From NCBI GenBank assembly GCA_015501605.1, contig JADNRZ010000001.1, positions 1,240,001 to 1,304,000 of the forward strand: a stretch of 64,000 nt of DNA, in the 5' to 3' direction. The notes under the pieces were generated by a model. It was not told the origin of the DNA. It saw nothing but the letters and a program-made list of their open reading frames with translations, and made no database searches. This DNA is from Panaeolus papilionaceus (Eukaryota > Basidiomycota > Agaricomycetes > Agaricales). A program made the translations under genes and the position numbers. Of this stretch, positions 1 to 9,625 are shown in pieces (position 1 is the first letter of the stretch; the number at the start of each line of letters is the position of its first letter).

Positions 1-1001
1 GAGATGATGCTTTCCGGGCGGAAGCTCCACCGTCGTGAAATGTGGCAGCCCTATCTGTGTCGCTGTGGGGGTAGACGAAATACGAGGGATGGTGAATGTT
101 ACCGGAGGGTACTGATCCAGCACGAATGATCCTTTTGATTCTTCCCTGCTACCCCCGCTGCCCCCTACGGATGGATCATAGAACCCAAACCACTTCAGTT
201 TTGTCCCTATTCCCGGTCGAAGTAGGTGAATCAAGAGTGAGGACAGCTAGCTTTAGGCATCCTTACCGCTAAATTTTACCACAACCTTGGACCCATTGGT
301 GCTCGTATGATGTCCAAGGTCTGTGACCTGCCACGATGGATCTTCGTAAGAGACTATCGACGCATTATGATGCAGATAAACAAGTGCATTCTCGAGATTT
401 GTAGAGGCCGAAGGGGTCACTTTGAGGATATCAAAGTATAGTGACGGTGACAAGCCTGAGGGGTCGATATGGATCGTGAAGTTGAGAGAGTGTACGCCGT
501 CAGGTGAAAGCCCTCCAGAATCGCACAGGGGTACACCATTCGATAGTCGGTTTCGGACAAGGCTATCTGGTGCTACAGCAATGTCTCTCCCGTCTACTTG
601 ACAAGTCATGCGCCACCTTGTTCTGTTATTTGGGTCAGGTTCGACTGTTCCTTCGACAACTATTCGAGTACCTATTCACGTCAATCAGCAAGTCATTTAG
701 AAGCCTTGGCCACCTTTGGACGTCACGACGAGCAGCAGGGAAGCGCCTGTTATCACTCAATGTAGACATTAACGCACCAGTAAAGTTATGGAACAGACTC
801 GATCTCCCCACATCGGTAACCAGAGGGGGTATTTCCGTTTCGGAAAAGGGTGGTTCGCCGAAGAGAGAAAAGTTGAGCCTCGAGGTTGGTAGCCACATCT
901 GTTCATCCCAACCTTGTGGACTCAATTGGATGTCTTTGGATGTATTCGGCACGTACACCCAAAGAGGGGTATCAGAATCGCTTGGCGTCGACATTGCAGC
1001 A
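1..1001 (-). CDS. Membrane-anchored extracellular protein, paralogue 1 (partial)
   Basis: The gene runs off the left edge of the window, so its C-terminus is missing. Coding blocks on the minus strand are about 1001-719, 668-253 and 200-1, separated by introns of about 50 bp; an exon opens after 'gtgaatag' near 669. The predicted ectodomain has a W-V-Y motif, several N-x-S/T glycosylation sites (for example HNFTG and HHNAS), a single-Cys block around 'MTCQVDG', and then a Trp-Gly-Phe-Tyr-Asp-Pro motif in the last visible exon. The next gene (1844-3178) has the same blocks in the same order and is a tandem duplicate, and there a transmembrane helix follows these blocks. I do not recognise a named family; single-pass glycoproteins of this build are common in Agaricomycetes. 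The start codon and signal peptide are not resolved. Confidence 0.5.
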
Positions 1002-1843
1002 GGTCTGACAGGAGAGGTTTTGGCGCTACACAACAACCATGGAAGTCAATAACAAGATTGCGAACTCAGGGTCGGCGACATATTTCGTGAGGGCGAAGTA
1101 CGGTTGCCATCAAAGAACTGCGATCATATCCTTGGCAGTGTAAGACAAGTGTAAGAAGAGATTTCCAATGCCATAGGTTCAGAGCACTCCGAGTCCCTCA
1201 CGCGTTCATCTTCATCAAACGTTTATTTAGGTTATCAGAAACACTCGCTTCGTGGGTTTGACTCCTATTAGTTGATTTCCTGTTTGCACACAGTGGGTAT
1301 GATCCATGAGAACCTAGAGACTCCCGCGAGAGAACTGCCCGTACAATCATATTGCTCAGTGCACTACTAAGTAGAAAGGTTAAATTACGCAGGGCAAAAT
1401 CAGAGGAAGAACGAGAGACCCGTGCAATCGAAACTTGAGCAAACTATCGTTCACGCCGATTACCCTAGGAGTATAGAAAGACATGTAGTAAATTACAAAC
1501 AACATGACAGTCATAATTACTGTACAACGGATGCTGGAAGAAACCAAGTTAAGTAAGATAAGTACGGGACGAATGATAACCCGAACATGTCATGTAGCCT
1601 CCGATGCGTTATGATCCTTGTAAGGTGGTGGTGTTTCCTCTCCGATTCCGGACTGGAACCAAGGTCTGATTTGAAGCGACCCTCTCACAATAGGGAGACG
1701 CGATATGCGTGTGCCCTTTAAGGGTATAGTGGGCCTTGACATTGACAAGGACTCCTGGGCCTGAGACCCAGGCTCACCTGCAGGCGCAACTTTCTATCTA
1801 TGAAGAGAAGTTGGGTGTGGCTGAAGGTATATATCGTAGGGCT
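1002..1843. other. Spacer between the two tandem membrane-protein genes
   Basis: No convincing gene is visible. Sequence just below 1844 may contain more exons of the paralogue-2 cytoplasmic tail, since the frame after its transmembrane helix stops quickly and proteins of this build usually have a longer tail, but I could not join any exon with confidence. Confidence 0.4.
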
Positions 1844-3178
1844 CTACCGTTTTGGCCACCTTGGATTTTTTATAGATTTGTGCCGACGCCGACGCCAGAG
1901 GAAAACGAGGAGTCCAGTGACCACCAACACAGCAACGGCAACATTCACAGATATCGCAATCACTGCAGATTTAGCGATACCTACAAACAATTCATATCTT
2001 GTTATCTTTTAAGCTGGTATTCAGGCATGACAATTTTCTTACCTCTCGACTGAGTCTGTGGTGCGTCAAATTTTCCGCTCGGTGTTTGTGACGGGGCAGG
2101 AGCGCTAGCGTTGGCAGAAGGTGAGATTGCATCCTGGATAGCTAAATGGTGTATCGCGAGGGGCCTTCCACTCGTCGAAACATACGTCACTTCCAAACGA
2201 TGCATTCCCGGTGCGAGCTCCTCCGTTATTAGATATGGTAGACCTATTTATGTGGCCGAAGGAGCGTTAACAATACGCGGAATTTGAAACGTATGCGGTG
2301 GATAGTCGTCCAGTTTGTACGACGCTATTGATTCCTCTCTACTTTCCCCTAGCGAAGGATCATAAAAACCATACCACCGTAATTGCGTCCCTGATCCCGA
2401 GTCGGAGTAATGAGTAAAGCTTTAAATAGTCAAGGACGACAGGTTGGGAATATTCTTACCACTGAAATTGATAACGACTTTCGTTCCGTTGGTGCTGGTG
2501 TAATGCCCAAGATCTGTCACGACGGTTCATTGTTCACAACCATCGATGCATTATGATGCACATAAACGATGGCGTTTTCGAGGTTTGTAGAGGCTGATGG
2601 AACCATTTTAAGAGTATCAAAGTAAACATTTGGGAACCTATTGTTCGTAAGACCCATGGAAAAATTGAGTGAGTGTTCAGAATCTGATGACAGACCTCTG
2701 GCATCGCAAAATGGAACGCTATTCGCTCGTCGGTGTAGGACCAGGCTATCTGGCGGCGTGAAACCGACATCCTTCCCGTCTATAATGCAGGATATGTTCA
2801 AACCGAAGCTGTTCATTTCGAACGACCCCTCAACAACAATACGTGTACCTGCGCGGCGATACACGGCACTCAGCTTCGTTCTACATGCATGATTGAACCG
2901 ACAAGGCATCGCATAGGCAAACACTGTAACACCATTGAAGTTGTGAACTAGACTGGATATCGGGCCGGGACCGTTCATTCTCAAGCCATATGAAACCTCG
3001 GAAAAGGGTGGTGCGCCATAGAGGGAGAAATTGGACATTGAAAATGCAGTGTTCACTGGGAGAGGCTCATCCCAACCACCGTAGTCAACATACGTGATAG
3101 CTTTGGATGCATTGGCGATGTAGATCCAAGGAGGAATGTCGGAGTCGTTTGGACGCCGTGGGTCTCGCCAATTGCAAT
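1844..3178 (-). pseudogene. Membrane-anchored extracellular protein, paralogue 2 (in-frame stop)
   Basis: This is a tandem duplicate of the gene at the left edge. It shares the W-I-Y-I-x-N-x-S opening, the NFSLYG/PPFSE block, the RIVVEG strand, the N-x-S rich domain (SASTNLENA), the YGFYDPS motif and the following RxL-V-TY block. Main exon blocks are about 3178-2520, 2410-2057 and 1983-1844. The last exon begins after 'tttgtag' and encodes one hydrophobic helix followed by RRRRH, a stop-transfer signal, so the protein would be type I with a short cytosolic tail ending at 1844. A TAA lies in frame at 2248-2250, where paralogue 1 has a Gln codon, with clear homology on both sides. The upstream frame near 3160 also breaks. 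Either it is a pseudogene or the stop marks a sequence error; I favour a decayed copy. Confidence 0.5.
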
Positions 3179-3508
3179 GAGAAGAGGTGCTAGGTCTTGT
3201 TCAAGACGCTACTAGTTGAATGGCAAGGACGAAACAGCAGGGTCGGTCAGCTGAGTGGGATTTCTGAATGGTATTCTTGGTTGTCGAGCAACGCATGCGC
3301 AGCCATTTTCCATCAGAGAGTACGTTAACATGTATGCGAGGACGCGAGCATTTAGTGACACAGAAAGGGTGGCTCATCCAGTGAAATGTTCGACGTCGAA
3401 GAACCCAGGGGTGAATATAATCAAGGTAGGAAGACAACACTGAGCGCTTATGTGACCTTTCCCCATGGTGTGAATGTTGATACCACTTATCGGCCAACCC
3501 CATTCGCA

Positions 3509-3520
3509 ATCCAGGAGATC
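3509..3520. repeat. Target-site duplication, left copy
   Basis: The 12 bases atccaggagatc here recur exactly at 4641-4652, directly after the poly-A tail of the retroelement. One extra A on the left of each copy could extend the repeat to 13 bp. This is the classic footprint of target-primed reverse transcription. Confidence 0.88.
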
Positions 3521-3525
3521 TGGCG

Positions 3526-4368
3526 ATGGAAATCATCGAGGACAGGAAGCTAAGTGGGGAGGTCCACATAGGGCTAGACAACCAGGCGGTACTAGCGTCG
3601 TTAAAGGACAGGAAACCCAAGACAGCACAGTACGTCTGGAACGAAATCCAGAAACTAGTCAAGAAGTTTCTCAAAAGAGGACCCAGCAATCGCCTGAGAT
3701 TCAGATGGGTACCAGGACACGAAGGAGTCGAGGGTAACGAGGAGGTAGACGAACTTGCGAGAAGATGCACAGACAGGGGAACGAGGAACGAATACGGGGA
3801 AGAGATAGAGAGCGGGGAAGAGAGCGGAGAGGAGGACGAGAGATGGGCCTATGATGAACTCCCGGCGAGTAGGGCGGCAACGAGAAGGAGGCTGATGGAG
3901 GACATCAGCCTAAGGAGAGTGGAAGTATGGAAGGCTTCAGAACGATACAAGAAAACCCAAATCTACGACGACACAATGCCATCCAAGAGATACGAAGCCC
4001 TCGTAAAAGGGCTGAGAAGGAAACAAGCGAGCGTCATTTTCCAACTTAGATCAGGACACGCACCGGTCGCGAAACACCTATTCACCATCGGGAAACAAGA
4101 CTCAGCCATGTGCCAGAAATGCAGGGAAAGAATAGAAACGACCTACCACTATCTCATGGAATGCCGAGGATACGAAATTCAACGAAGAAGGAGTTTCGCG
4201 TACCTAGGGAGAAACGAGAAGACCATGGTACGACTACTTTCGGACAAGCAACTATTTCCCAAACTTTTTCAATACCTGGACGAAACTGAGAGATGGGTGG
4301 ACACGTTTGGACTTTTCAACTATCAGGAAGGGAGGCGGGAGGCGAGAGGAGGCGAACGAAACAACTAG
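3526..4368 (+). CDS. LINE ORF2 C-terminal fragment: RNase H and zinc knuckle
   Basis: The frame encodes an RNase H fold. A strand with IGLDNQAV supplies one catalytic Asp, and the late WVPGHEGVEGNEEVDELA block carries the His, Asn and Asp typical of retroelement RNase H. After an acidic/basic linker (about residues 95-150), residues around 185-215 form a C-x2-C-x8-H-x4-C knuckle as seen at the C-terminus of many LINE ORF2 proteins. The listed start is simply the first ATG inside the truncated element and is not a genuine start. The fragment lacks the polymerase, so it cannot move on its own. Confidence 0.8.
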   Translation: MEIIEDRKLSGEVHIGLDNQAVLASLKDRKPKTAQYVWNEIQKLVKKFLKRGPSNRLRFRWVPGHEGVEGNEEVDELARRCTDRGTRNEYGEEIESGEESGEEDERWAYDELPASRAATRRRLMEDISLRRVEVWKASERYKKTQIYDDTMPSKRYEALVKGLRRKQASVIFQLRSGHAPVAKHLFTIGKQDSAMCQKCRERIETTYHYLMECRGYEIQRRRSFAYLGRNEKTMVRLLSDKQLFPKLFQYLDETERWVDTFGLFNYQEGRREARGGERNN

Positions 4369-4420
4369 AATAGATTATGAATCATCCCATTTCCACACTA
4401 ATCCTAAATTGCCACATACA

Positions 4421-4444
4421 CTTAGACACTTAGACACTTAGACA
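4421..4444 (+). repeat. Short tandem repeat in the LINE 3' UTR
   Basis: Three perfect copies of the 8-mer cttagaca lie about 50 bp after the ORF stop. It is probably a property of the element's 3' UTR or replication slippage. Confidence 0.8.
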
Positions 4445-4484
4445 CGAGCACGGACACCTCACATAGATTTGTAGTATAAAAGAG

Positions 4485-4504
4485 AACGGTCCAATTGGAC
4501 CGTT
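4485..4504. repeat. Perfect 20-bp palindrome in the LINE 3' UTR
   Basis: aacggtccaa is followed directly by its exact reverse complement. In RNA it would form a stem with almost no loop, or it may be a dimerisation or protein-binding site. Confidence 0.75.
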
Positions 4505-4563
4505 ATAGTTATGATTAAAACCCAAAACAAAGTAGCACTGTATATACCAACGACCGCTACGAG

Positions 4564-4598
4564 GACCTTTGGAAATGGCCTGGCCATCCAAAAAGGTC
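4564..4598 (+). other. Stem-loop just before the LINE A-rich tail
   Basis: gacctt(t)gga and its partner (tcc...aaggtc) enclose a tggcctggcca core, giving a long imperfect hairpin about 12 bases ahead of the A-rich tail. LINE reverse transcriptases often recognise 3' UTR structures; this role is inferred from position only. Confidence 0.45.
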
Positions 4599-4640
4599 GA
4601 TAATACAATATTTATAATAAAATAAAAAAATTAAAAAAAA

Positions 4641-4652
4641 ATCCAGGAGATC
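4641..4652. repeat. Target-site duplication, right copy
   Basis: Exact copy of 3509-3520, abutting the poly-A tail. Confidence 0.88.
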
Positions 4653-4738
4653 AGCTCGGCGACGGGCGTCGCACAGGCTATTTGCGTCCGCTTGAAACAC
4701 GGAACAGATGATTCAATGATCATCCGAGACCGCCCATG

Positions 4739-6078
4739 AAAATAAAAGGACACAGGAAGATACAGGCGAATACAACAGCTCCGGGTATAGCAAGGGGGCA
4801 ATAGGGTATTAGGAACGGCAGATTGGTGCAGAGTCGAAACTTTGATACTCGAAAGTCTCGACTCCGATAGCATTATCAGGGGATAGTCTGTTCAAAATAC
4901 AATACAGAATTTACATAAAAAGCCACGATGACTGATCATAACCGCAGACAAAGAGGATAGATAGGAAGGGAGTCAGAGCTAGACCAAAGCGGTAAACAAA
5001 AGGCAAGTGCTCAGGTGGTCCAAAAAAACGAGGCCAGTCAGGTCACAATTATCCTCAGCGGGGGTGGCACAAATTAGGGTCCAACAAAGGCTGAAAATAC
5101 AACGAAGATTCCGCGACCCGTGTCAAGTTTTACCGTGGAAAGGCCCATGAATAACAGTAGAATGATGTGTATAGTTATATTGCATTTATTTCAAATTCCA
5201 TAGTACTGGATTCGAAAAAGAAGTCAACAAAAAGAGTTGGGGGACGGGCGGAGCTATGGGTGGTAAAGAGTGGGGAGCACCGGGATGAAAGAAAGTGGGG
5301 TTGTGTGTGGGGGTAGAAAATGGGAGCTACGATATAGACACAGGTGGACAGATAAACGACAGAAACAAACAAACAAGAGCGACAGAACGCGGGATGATAC
5401 TTAGACACAGGCAGACGAGGCACAACAGGTTGAGACCCTGTAGTAAAAAAGAAGAGGCCGAGACAAAGAAAAAATAGTCCATCTGCCCGACGGCAGTGTG
5501 GTAGGGAAAGTTGAGTAAGGTACAGTGCAAATGAAGAGGTTGTAAAGAAAAATAAAGTTTAAACAGTCGACTAGGATGAGAGAGGGAGAATAAGATACTA
5601 AAATAGGTAGTAAGAGTTTTCAAACGGCTTTTCCATCTCCCCTCACCAACTGTGCAATCCAGATGAGGGCAGGGCAAGCAGAGGGAGGGAGAGAGGACGA
5701 AGACATCAAAATAAAGAAGACTTTCTCATCGACAGAAGAATTGTTGAAGGGTACTAATTGCTTTTTCCCATCCACAGTAAAACAATCAAAATTAACCGTT
5801 TTTGCAAACAAAAGTGCATTGAAAGGGGAAAATGAGTCGGATTTGGGATGGAGGTAAAAAGGGAGGGAGGGACGACAGGGGAAAAAAGTCCAACCAGCCG
5901 ATAATATAAATAAGCCAATTCTGATTTGCTAATTCAAGGGTGAATGGTTTGCAAAGCTGACAAAAATAATCGTGATTTTATCGTTAAAAAAAGAAGAAAA
6001 TAGGAAGAAAAGACCAGGAAGGAAAAGGGCATAGGGTCATCCTTGAAACATGGATGAAATATTGACGACTTGAAGAGT
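4739..6078. other. Intergenic stretch without a visible gene
   Basis: About 1.3 kb of AT-rich and purine-biased sequence. Only short open frames occur, without splice-linked partners or recognisable motifs. The right end probably holds the 3' UTR of the minus-strand gene ending at 6079. Confidence 0.5.
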
Positions 6079-7669
6079 TTAATAAGCCTCAATAAATTCG
6101 CGCCTTTCGCGCGCACCCATAAGCATACCCAATCCACCAATAGCCTTCCTCCTAATGCGCGTTGCGAAATTCTTTGGACCAAGTTCATCCGCTCCCGAGG
6201 GCGGCCCGCGGGGCTGGCGAGTTGGCTGGCTGACCACCCTGTGGACAGGCGCAGCAACAACCGGAACGGATACAATATGTGACTGAGTCTGCGGTTGGGC
6301 GGCTTGCTCAGTGTTGGCGGAAACAGGACGGTTAATTCCGAGTCCTTCGTATAATCGCTTGGAAGCTTCCTCGCGCGGCGAGAGAGGCATCTCGTTGGAT
6401 GACGAAGAACGTGGAGTGGTGGGCGAAGAGTTGGATGCTGTAGACTTGACAGAGGAACCCGATGATTGGGTCTCTCCGTCAGTCTCGTCGTCTGTGGTAG
6501 TATCAATGGAAACCAAAGGAAGAGGTTGAGAGACAGAAGGGTTGAATGTCAGCGGTTGAGGCCTGAACCTGGGGCCGGTAGTCGAGATGGGGGAGCTAGC
6601 GGCAGCTTGAGGTGGGGATGATCGGCCATCCTCCATGGGTGGTGGGGTAATCTTGACACTGGGAGAGGAAACGGTACGATTTCCGCTCAAAACCGAGTTG
6701 TTGTTTCCTCCTCGTCTCCAAGAAGACACAGCATCCGATTTAGAGGGAGCTGAGTTGGAAGTGATATTGTTAGAGGCGGTGTTTCCCAGGGATGTGCCAC
6801 CACTGATAACAGTGGTCGAGTTGGGGGTGGCTGGTGGATCAAGCTGATCGTTGTAATGGTTGGGAGAAACGTTATGGCTAGCAATGCGGCTTCCAAAGCG
6901 TCCACCAAGAGCGGCAGTCCTTGGAACTTGATCGTCAGATGGGTTACCAACACCGAGTTGTGCACGCAGTTGGTCAGCCTGGTTTGCACGACGCATTTGA
7001 GCGCTGAGAGTGGCTGCCCTCAAATCGAAGGTATTGACTGTGGGGCCTGCAGTAGCTGGTGGAGCGAAGTTGTTGCTGATTCGCCTTTCGCGGGCTTGAA
7101 CTTGAGCTTGAGCAGCTTGGAGTTGTTGCTGTTGTTGAAGCTGTTGCTGCATGTGAGCCTGAGCAACGAGTTCCATCTGATATTGCTGGGCCTGAAGAGC
7201 CTGTTATGATAGGATATAAAGTTGAAAAGACACGGAAAGATAAGAAAATGAATAAGAGTGAGTCAATGATGATACTGACCTGCATCCTCATCATCTCAAG
7301 CTGCAACATCTGTAACTGAACTTGTTGGTTATTGGGAGCGAAACCTGGACTAAAAGGAATGCTGTTTGGGTTCATTCCACGCATCGCTTGCTGCTGAGAG
7401 AAGCGGTTGTTGGGACCATCAACAGCAGCGGTCATGGGAATGTTCCTGGTGTATCCATTGTTGTTGTTGTTATGATGAGGAATATCGACGAATTGATCCT
7501 CCTCTTCTTCTGCGAAACCTGACTGTGAATTGATTGGGGGGAAACGAGGGACGTTGAAAGTGCCTGTTGGAGCGGCGGTGTGTGGGACATTTAGAGAGGA
7601 CGAGCGAACGCCGCCTGTGCGGAGACCGTCGAGAAGAGAAGCACGCTTGTTTGAGTTTGCGGTAGTCAT
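6079..7669 (-). CDS. Low-complexity protein of unknown function
   Basis: Two exons, 7669-7280 and 7200-6079, joined by a 79-bp GT-AG intron in phase 0, encode 503 residues. The N-terminus begins with a basic/Ser block (KRASLL-DGLRTGGVR), followed by a Glu/Asp patch, an Asn run, a Met/Gln-rich stretch and a poly-Gln coiled segment around residues 130-165. The middle is Ser/Thr/Pro-rich and disordered. The C-terminal 40 residues are again ordered and basic, with a Gly-Leu-Gly-Met-Leu-Met-Gly block before the end. The conserved-looking N- and C-terminal ends around a disordered centre suggest a scaffold or RNA/DNA-associated factor, but no family is recognised. The start ATG at 7669 follows an A/G-rich leader. 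Confidence 0.75.
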
Positions 7670-8044
7670 TGGGATTTGAAGTTAGAAAGAAAGTGATGAA
7701 GAAAGGTGATAGATAGTTGGAGAGCGAGAGAGTGAGATTGAAACCTAAGAGACTGCCACAGAGAGAAAACTAGAAAGGCTATTAGTAAAAAGAGATTAAT
7801 TGATCAGTAAATTCATAATAATTTGACTTTGAACATACTGAATAGTGCAAGTCAAAAAGAAAGAGAAAGATAAAAGATTTGTTTAATGTGTTTGATTTAT
7901 AGATAATATGAAGAGAAAGGAATGCCACCCAAAAGCAAAGCCAGGTCAGAGAGAGAAGAAGAGAGTCAATTCAACAAATAAAACTCGCACAAATTATATC
8001 AAACTCTATTCATCATGCCCCCGATCACCCTGTTATTATTATTA
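7670..8044. other. Leader and promoter of the 6079-7669 gene
   Basis: 375 bp with no gene. The left part is rich in gaga/agag repeats on the plus strand, a pyrimidine tract on the coding (minus) strand typical of fungal core promoters. The right part overlaps the 3' UTR of TRS20, which is read from the same strand. Confidence 0.45.
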
Positions 8045-8733
8045 TCACAAGTGCCTTCTGGCACTAGCACGGACACGAGTATCAAATACATTGCTACGAA
8101 TTACGGTATGTCCTGTATGAAATGGATTCATCGTAGTCTATATAATCAATTATTAGCTGCAACATTTCTTGTTCTTTTTACTTACCTTGACATACAGCTC
8201 CCAAACTTCCATAAAGAATTGTCGAATTCCGTCATCGTTCTTTCCTTCGTGCAACAAGATAAATTTCATGTCTGATCCAATCAGTTATTCTTGTTTCATC
8301 TCACAGTACTTGCTACAACTTACTGCCAGGCGTAACGAATGCTGATACTGTCCATTCGTTGAACTTGTCAATACCTTTGAGATACCTGTAGAAATGAATA
8401 CATGCGTCATCCAACTCTTACGCAAAGTTGAACCCACATGGCATTCTCCTTGCGCATAACATCTTCAATCACATCCAAGCTAGCATTGGCTATCATCTGG
8501 ATAACATGTCGGTCCTGTCCACCTCCAACTCGTACTCCACCCCCTGTCGTCGTTTGAGTAGCACTAGACGCCCCAGACAACGCCGTTAGAGTGCCCGCAA
8601 ATGCAGATGTAGACCATGTCGGAAGATTAGATGCGAGTGGAGACGTCGTACTAGGCACAGGTTTCGTCGATTGGTGCGTGAGGCTGTACAATGGTGTATC
8701 AGATGGTGACAACAAGAATAAATGGTGCGACAT
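8045..8733 (-). CDS. TRS20: TRAPP complex subunit Trs20 (TRAPPC2/sedlin)
   Basis: Four exons (8733-8438, 8385-8324, 8271-8186, 8137-8045) encode 178 residues. Trs20 is a core subunit of the TRAPP tethering complexes that act in ER-Golgi and endosomal traffic. The family signature is clear: a longin-like N-terminal strand (HLFLLSPSDTPLY), the helix VIQMIANASLDVIEDV, then MYLKGIDKFNEW, VSAFVTPG, KFILLHE and the C-terminal MNPF...IRS...F block. The loop between the first strands is enlarged with Ser/Thr/Pro (about 50 residues) compared with human sedlin (140 residues). The splice choice 'at|gtgggt' restores the Met-Tyr-Leu-Lys motif exactly. Introns are only 48-52 bp. It is divergent from KGD4, with 275 bp between start codons. 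Confidence 0.93.
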
Positions 8734-9008
8734 TGATTTGCTAGGATCTCTTCTCGAGACCTCGGTGATCAATTGGTTTCCGTAAAACCTCCACGTTAGC
8801 GTTTCACGATTGAAAATGTCCAATTCCAAGATTCAACTCGATCTCCCGAGTCCAACAAAGCTTCTCCATGTGCATGACAGGACGCGTCCGTTTATAGCAT
8901 TTGTTTGTCACCAGCCTTCGGATTAAACTCGGCTAATGAAATCATGACGACCCGTCACCTGCAAGTTTCGACCGTCGAGTAAAAGTCCGAAAGTTGCTAC
9001 ATACCACC

Positions 9009-9446
9009 ATGCATCCATCTCTTCGCTGCTCGTCTGCTCGTGCACACACTCCTCTCATAAAGTTCATCGGAAAGCGGGTCTTTAAATCTAGTAATTATGT
9101 CCCTTTATTCTTGATTCAACTTCATTTATTCAAACGTCACCCATAGCCCCAGATGCTCCTCATCCTCATCCTGCCGCACCATTAGAGTTCAAGCAGCGCT
9201 TCTCAGAATTCCTCGATAGGATGAATGGCTCATCACAATCACCGGCAGCAGCAAAGGGAACCACATCCTCATCAGCATCCAACGTGTATTCTCACTTCTG
9301 GGAGGCGCCCGAGAGCATCTGGAGACCCCGAGTTCGTGAATTGAGTGACAAAGAAATAGCTGCAATTATGGTGCGCAATAATTTCAATTGACCATCACAT
9401 TTCAAATCTCATTCCTTTTCAGAGCGGAGGTGCAAGCTCGTACTAA
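9009..9446 (+). CDS. KGD4: 2-oxoglutarate dehydrogenase subunit Kgd4 (Ymr31/MRPS36)
   Basis: Three exons (9009-9090, 9147-9370, 9423-9446) encode 109 residues. Kgd4 links the E3 subunit to the E1-E2 core of the mitochondrial 2-oxoglutarate dehydrogenase complex; it was earlier listed as a mitoribosomal protein. Supporting motifs are the N-terminal PLIKFIGKR block after a short basic presequence, the His-Pro rich DAPHPHPAAP segment, and the hallmark C-terminus with W-x-P-R, ELSDKEI and Ser-Gly-Gly-Ala. The donor at 9091 (gtaatt) rather than 9078 keeps the phase. The last exon is only 24 nt and encodes the SGGA tail. The gene is too fragmented to show as a long open frame. Confidence 0.88.
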
Positions 9447-9625
9447 ATTAACAAACTGACTATATATCCTTCTCCACAAATCTAATTTAATCAAGGGACA
9501 TCCCTGCATTTAATGCTTTTTCCAGGTGTACAACACTTTGTTGTTATCAAGTCATTATTACAAAGAAAAAGGCGACAAAATGTACAGCATGCAATGAATC
9601 TTGGATAGGAGCAATTCGCTTTATT

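Larger units (their letters stand above)
3521..4640 (+). mobile_element. 5'-truncated non-LTR retrotransposon (LINE)
   Basis: About 1.1 kb of a LINE: it starts abruptly inside the C-terminal part of ORF2 at 3521, continues through the RNase H domain and a C-terminal zinc knuckle to the stop at 4368, then has a 3' UTR of about 230 bp and an A-rich tail (about 4610-4640). It is flanked by perfect 12-bp target-site duplications. The reverse transcriptase and endonuclease parts are absent, as expected for a dead-on-arrival copy. The element's open frame and perfect duplications suggest a fairly recent insertion. An RNase H domain after the polymerase is typical of I/Tad-like clades, but the clade cannot be fixed without the polymerase. 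Confidence 0.85.
3358..4738 (+). pseudogene. Unrecognised reading frame split by the LINE insertion
   Basis: If the inserted element and one target-site copy are removed, the plus-strand frame 3358-3520 continues in phase into 4653-4738 and ends at a stop, giving about 82 codons with no internal stop. It contains a TFPHG block and a TTYRPTPFAIQEI block that look like ordinary protein. The family is not recognised and the 5' part upstream of 3358 is unresolved. The opposite strand is also open over part of the join, so the coding assignment is tentative; the continuity across the join is the main support. Confidence 0.3.

Noticed and set aside
504..1052. Plus-strand open frame of 182 codons
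   Set aside because: It is antisense to the membrane-protein exons, whose blocks are repeated in the tandem copy; the antisense product is not conserved between the copies.
3201..3770. Minus-strand open frame of 189 codons
   Set aside because: It lies antisense to the LINE RNase H frame and crosses the left target-site junction; its residues show no domain.
9078..9146. Alternative KGD4 donor at 9078
   Set aside because: It gives a phase clash with the acceptor at 9146; the donor at 9091 joins in phase and keeps the GKR block.
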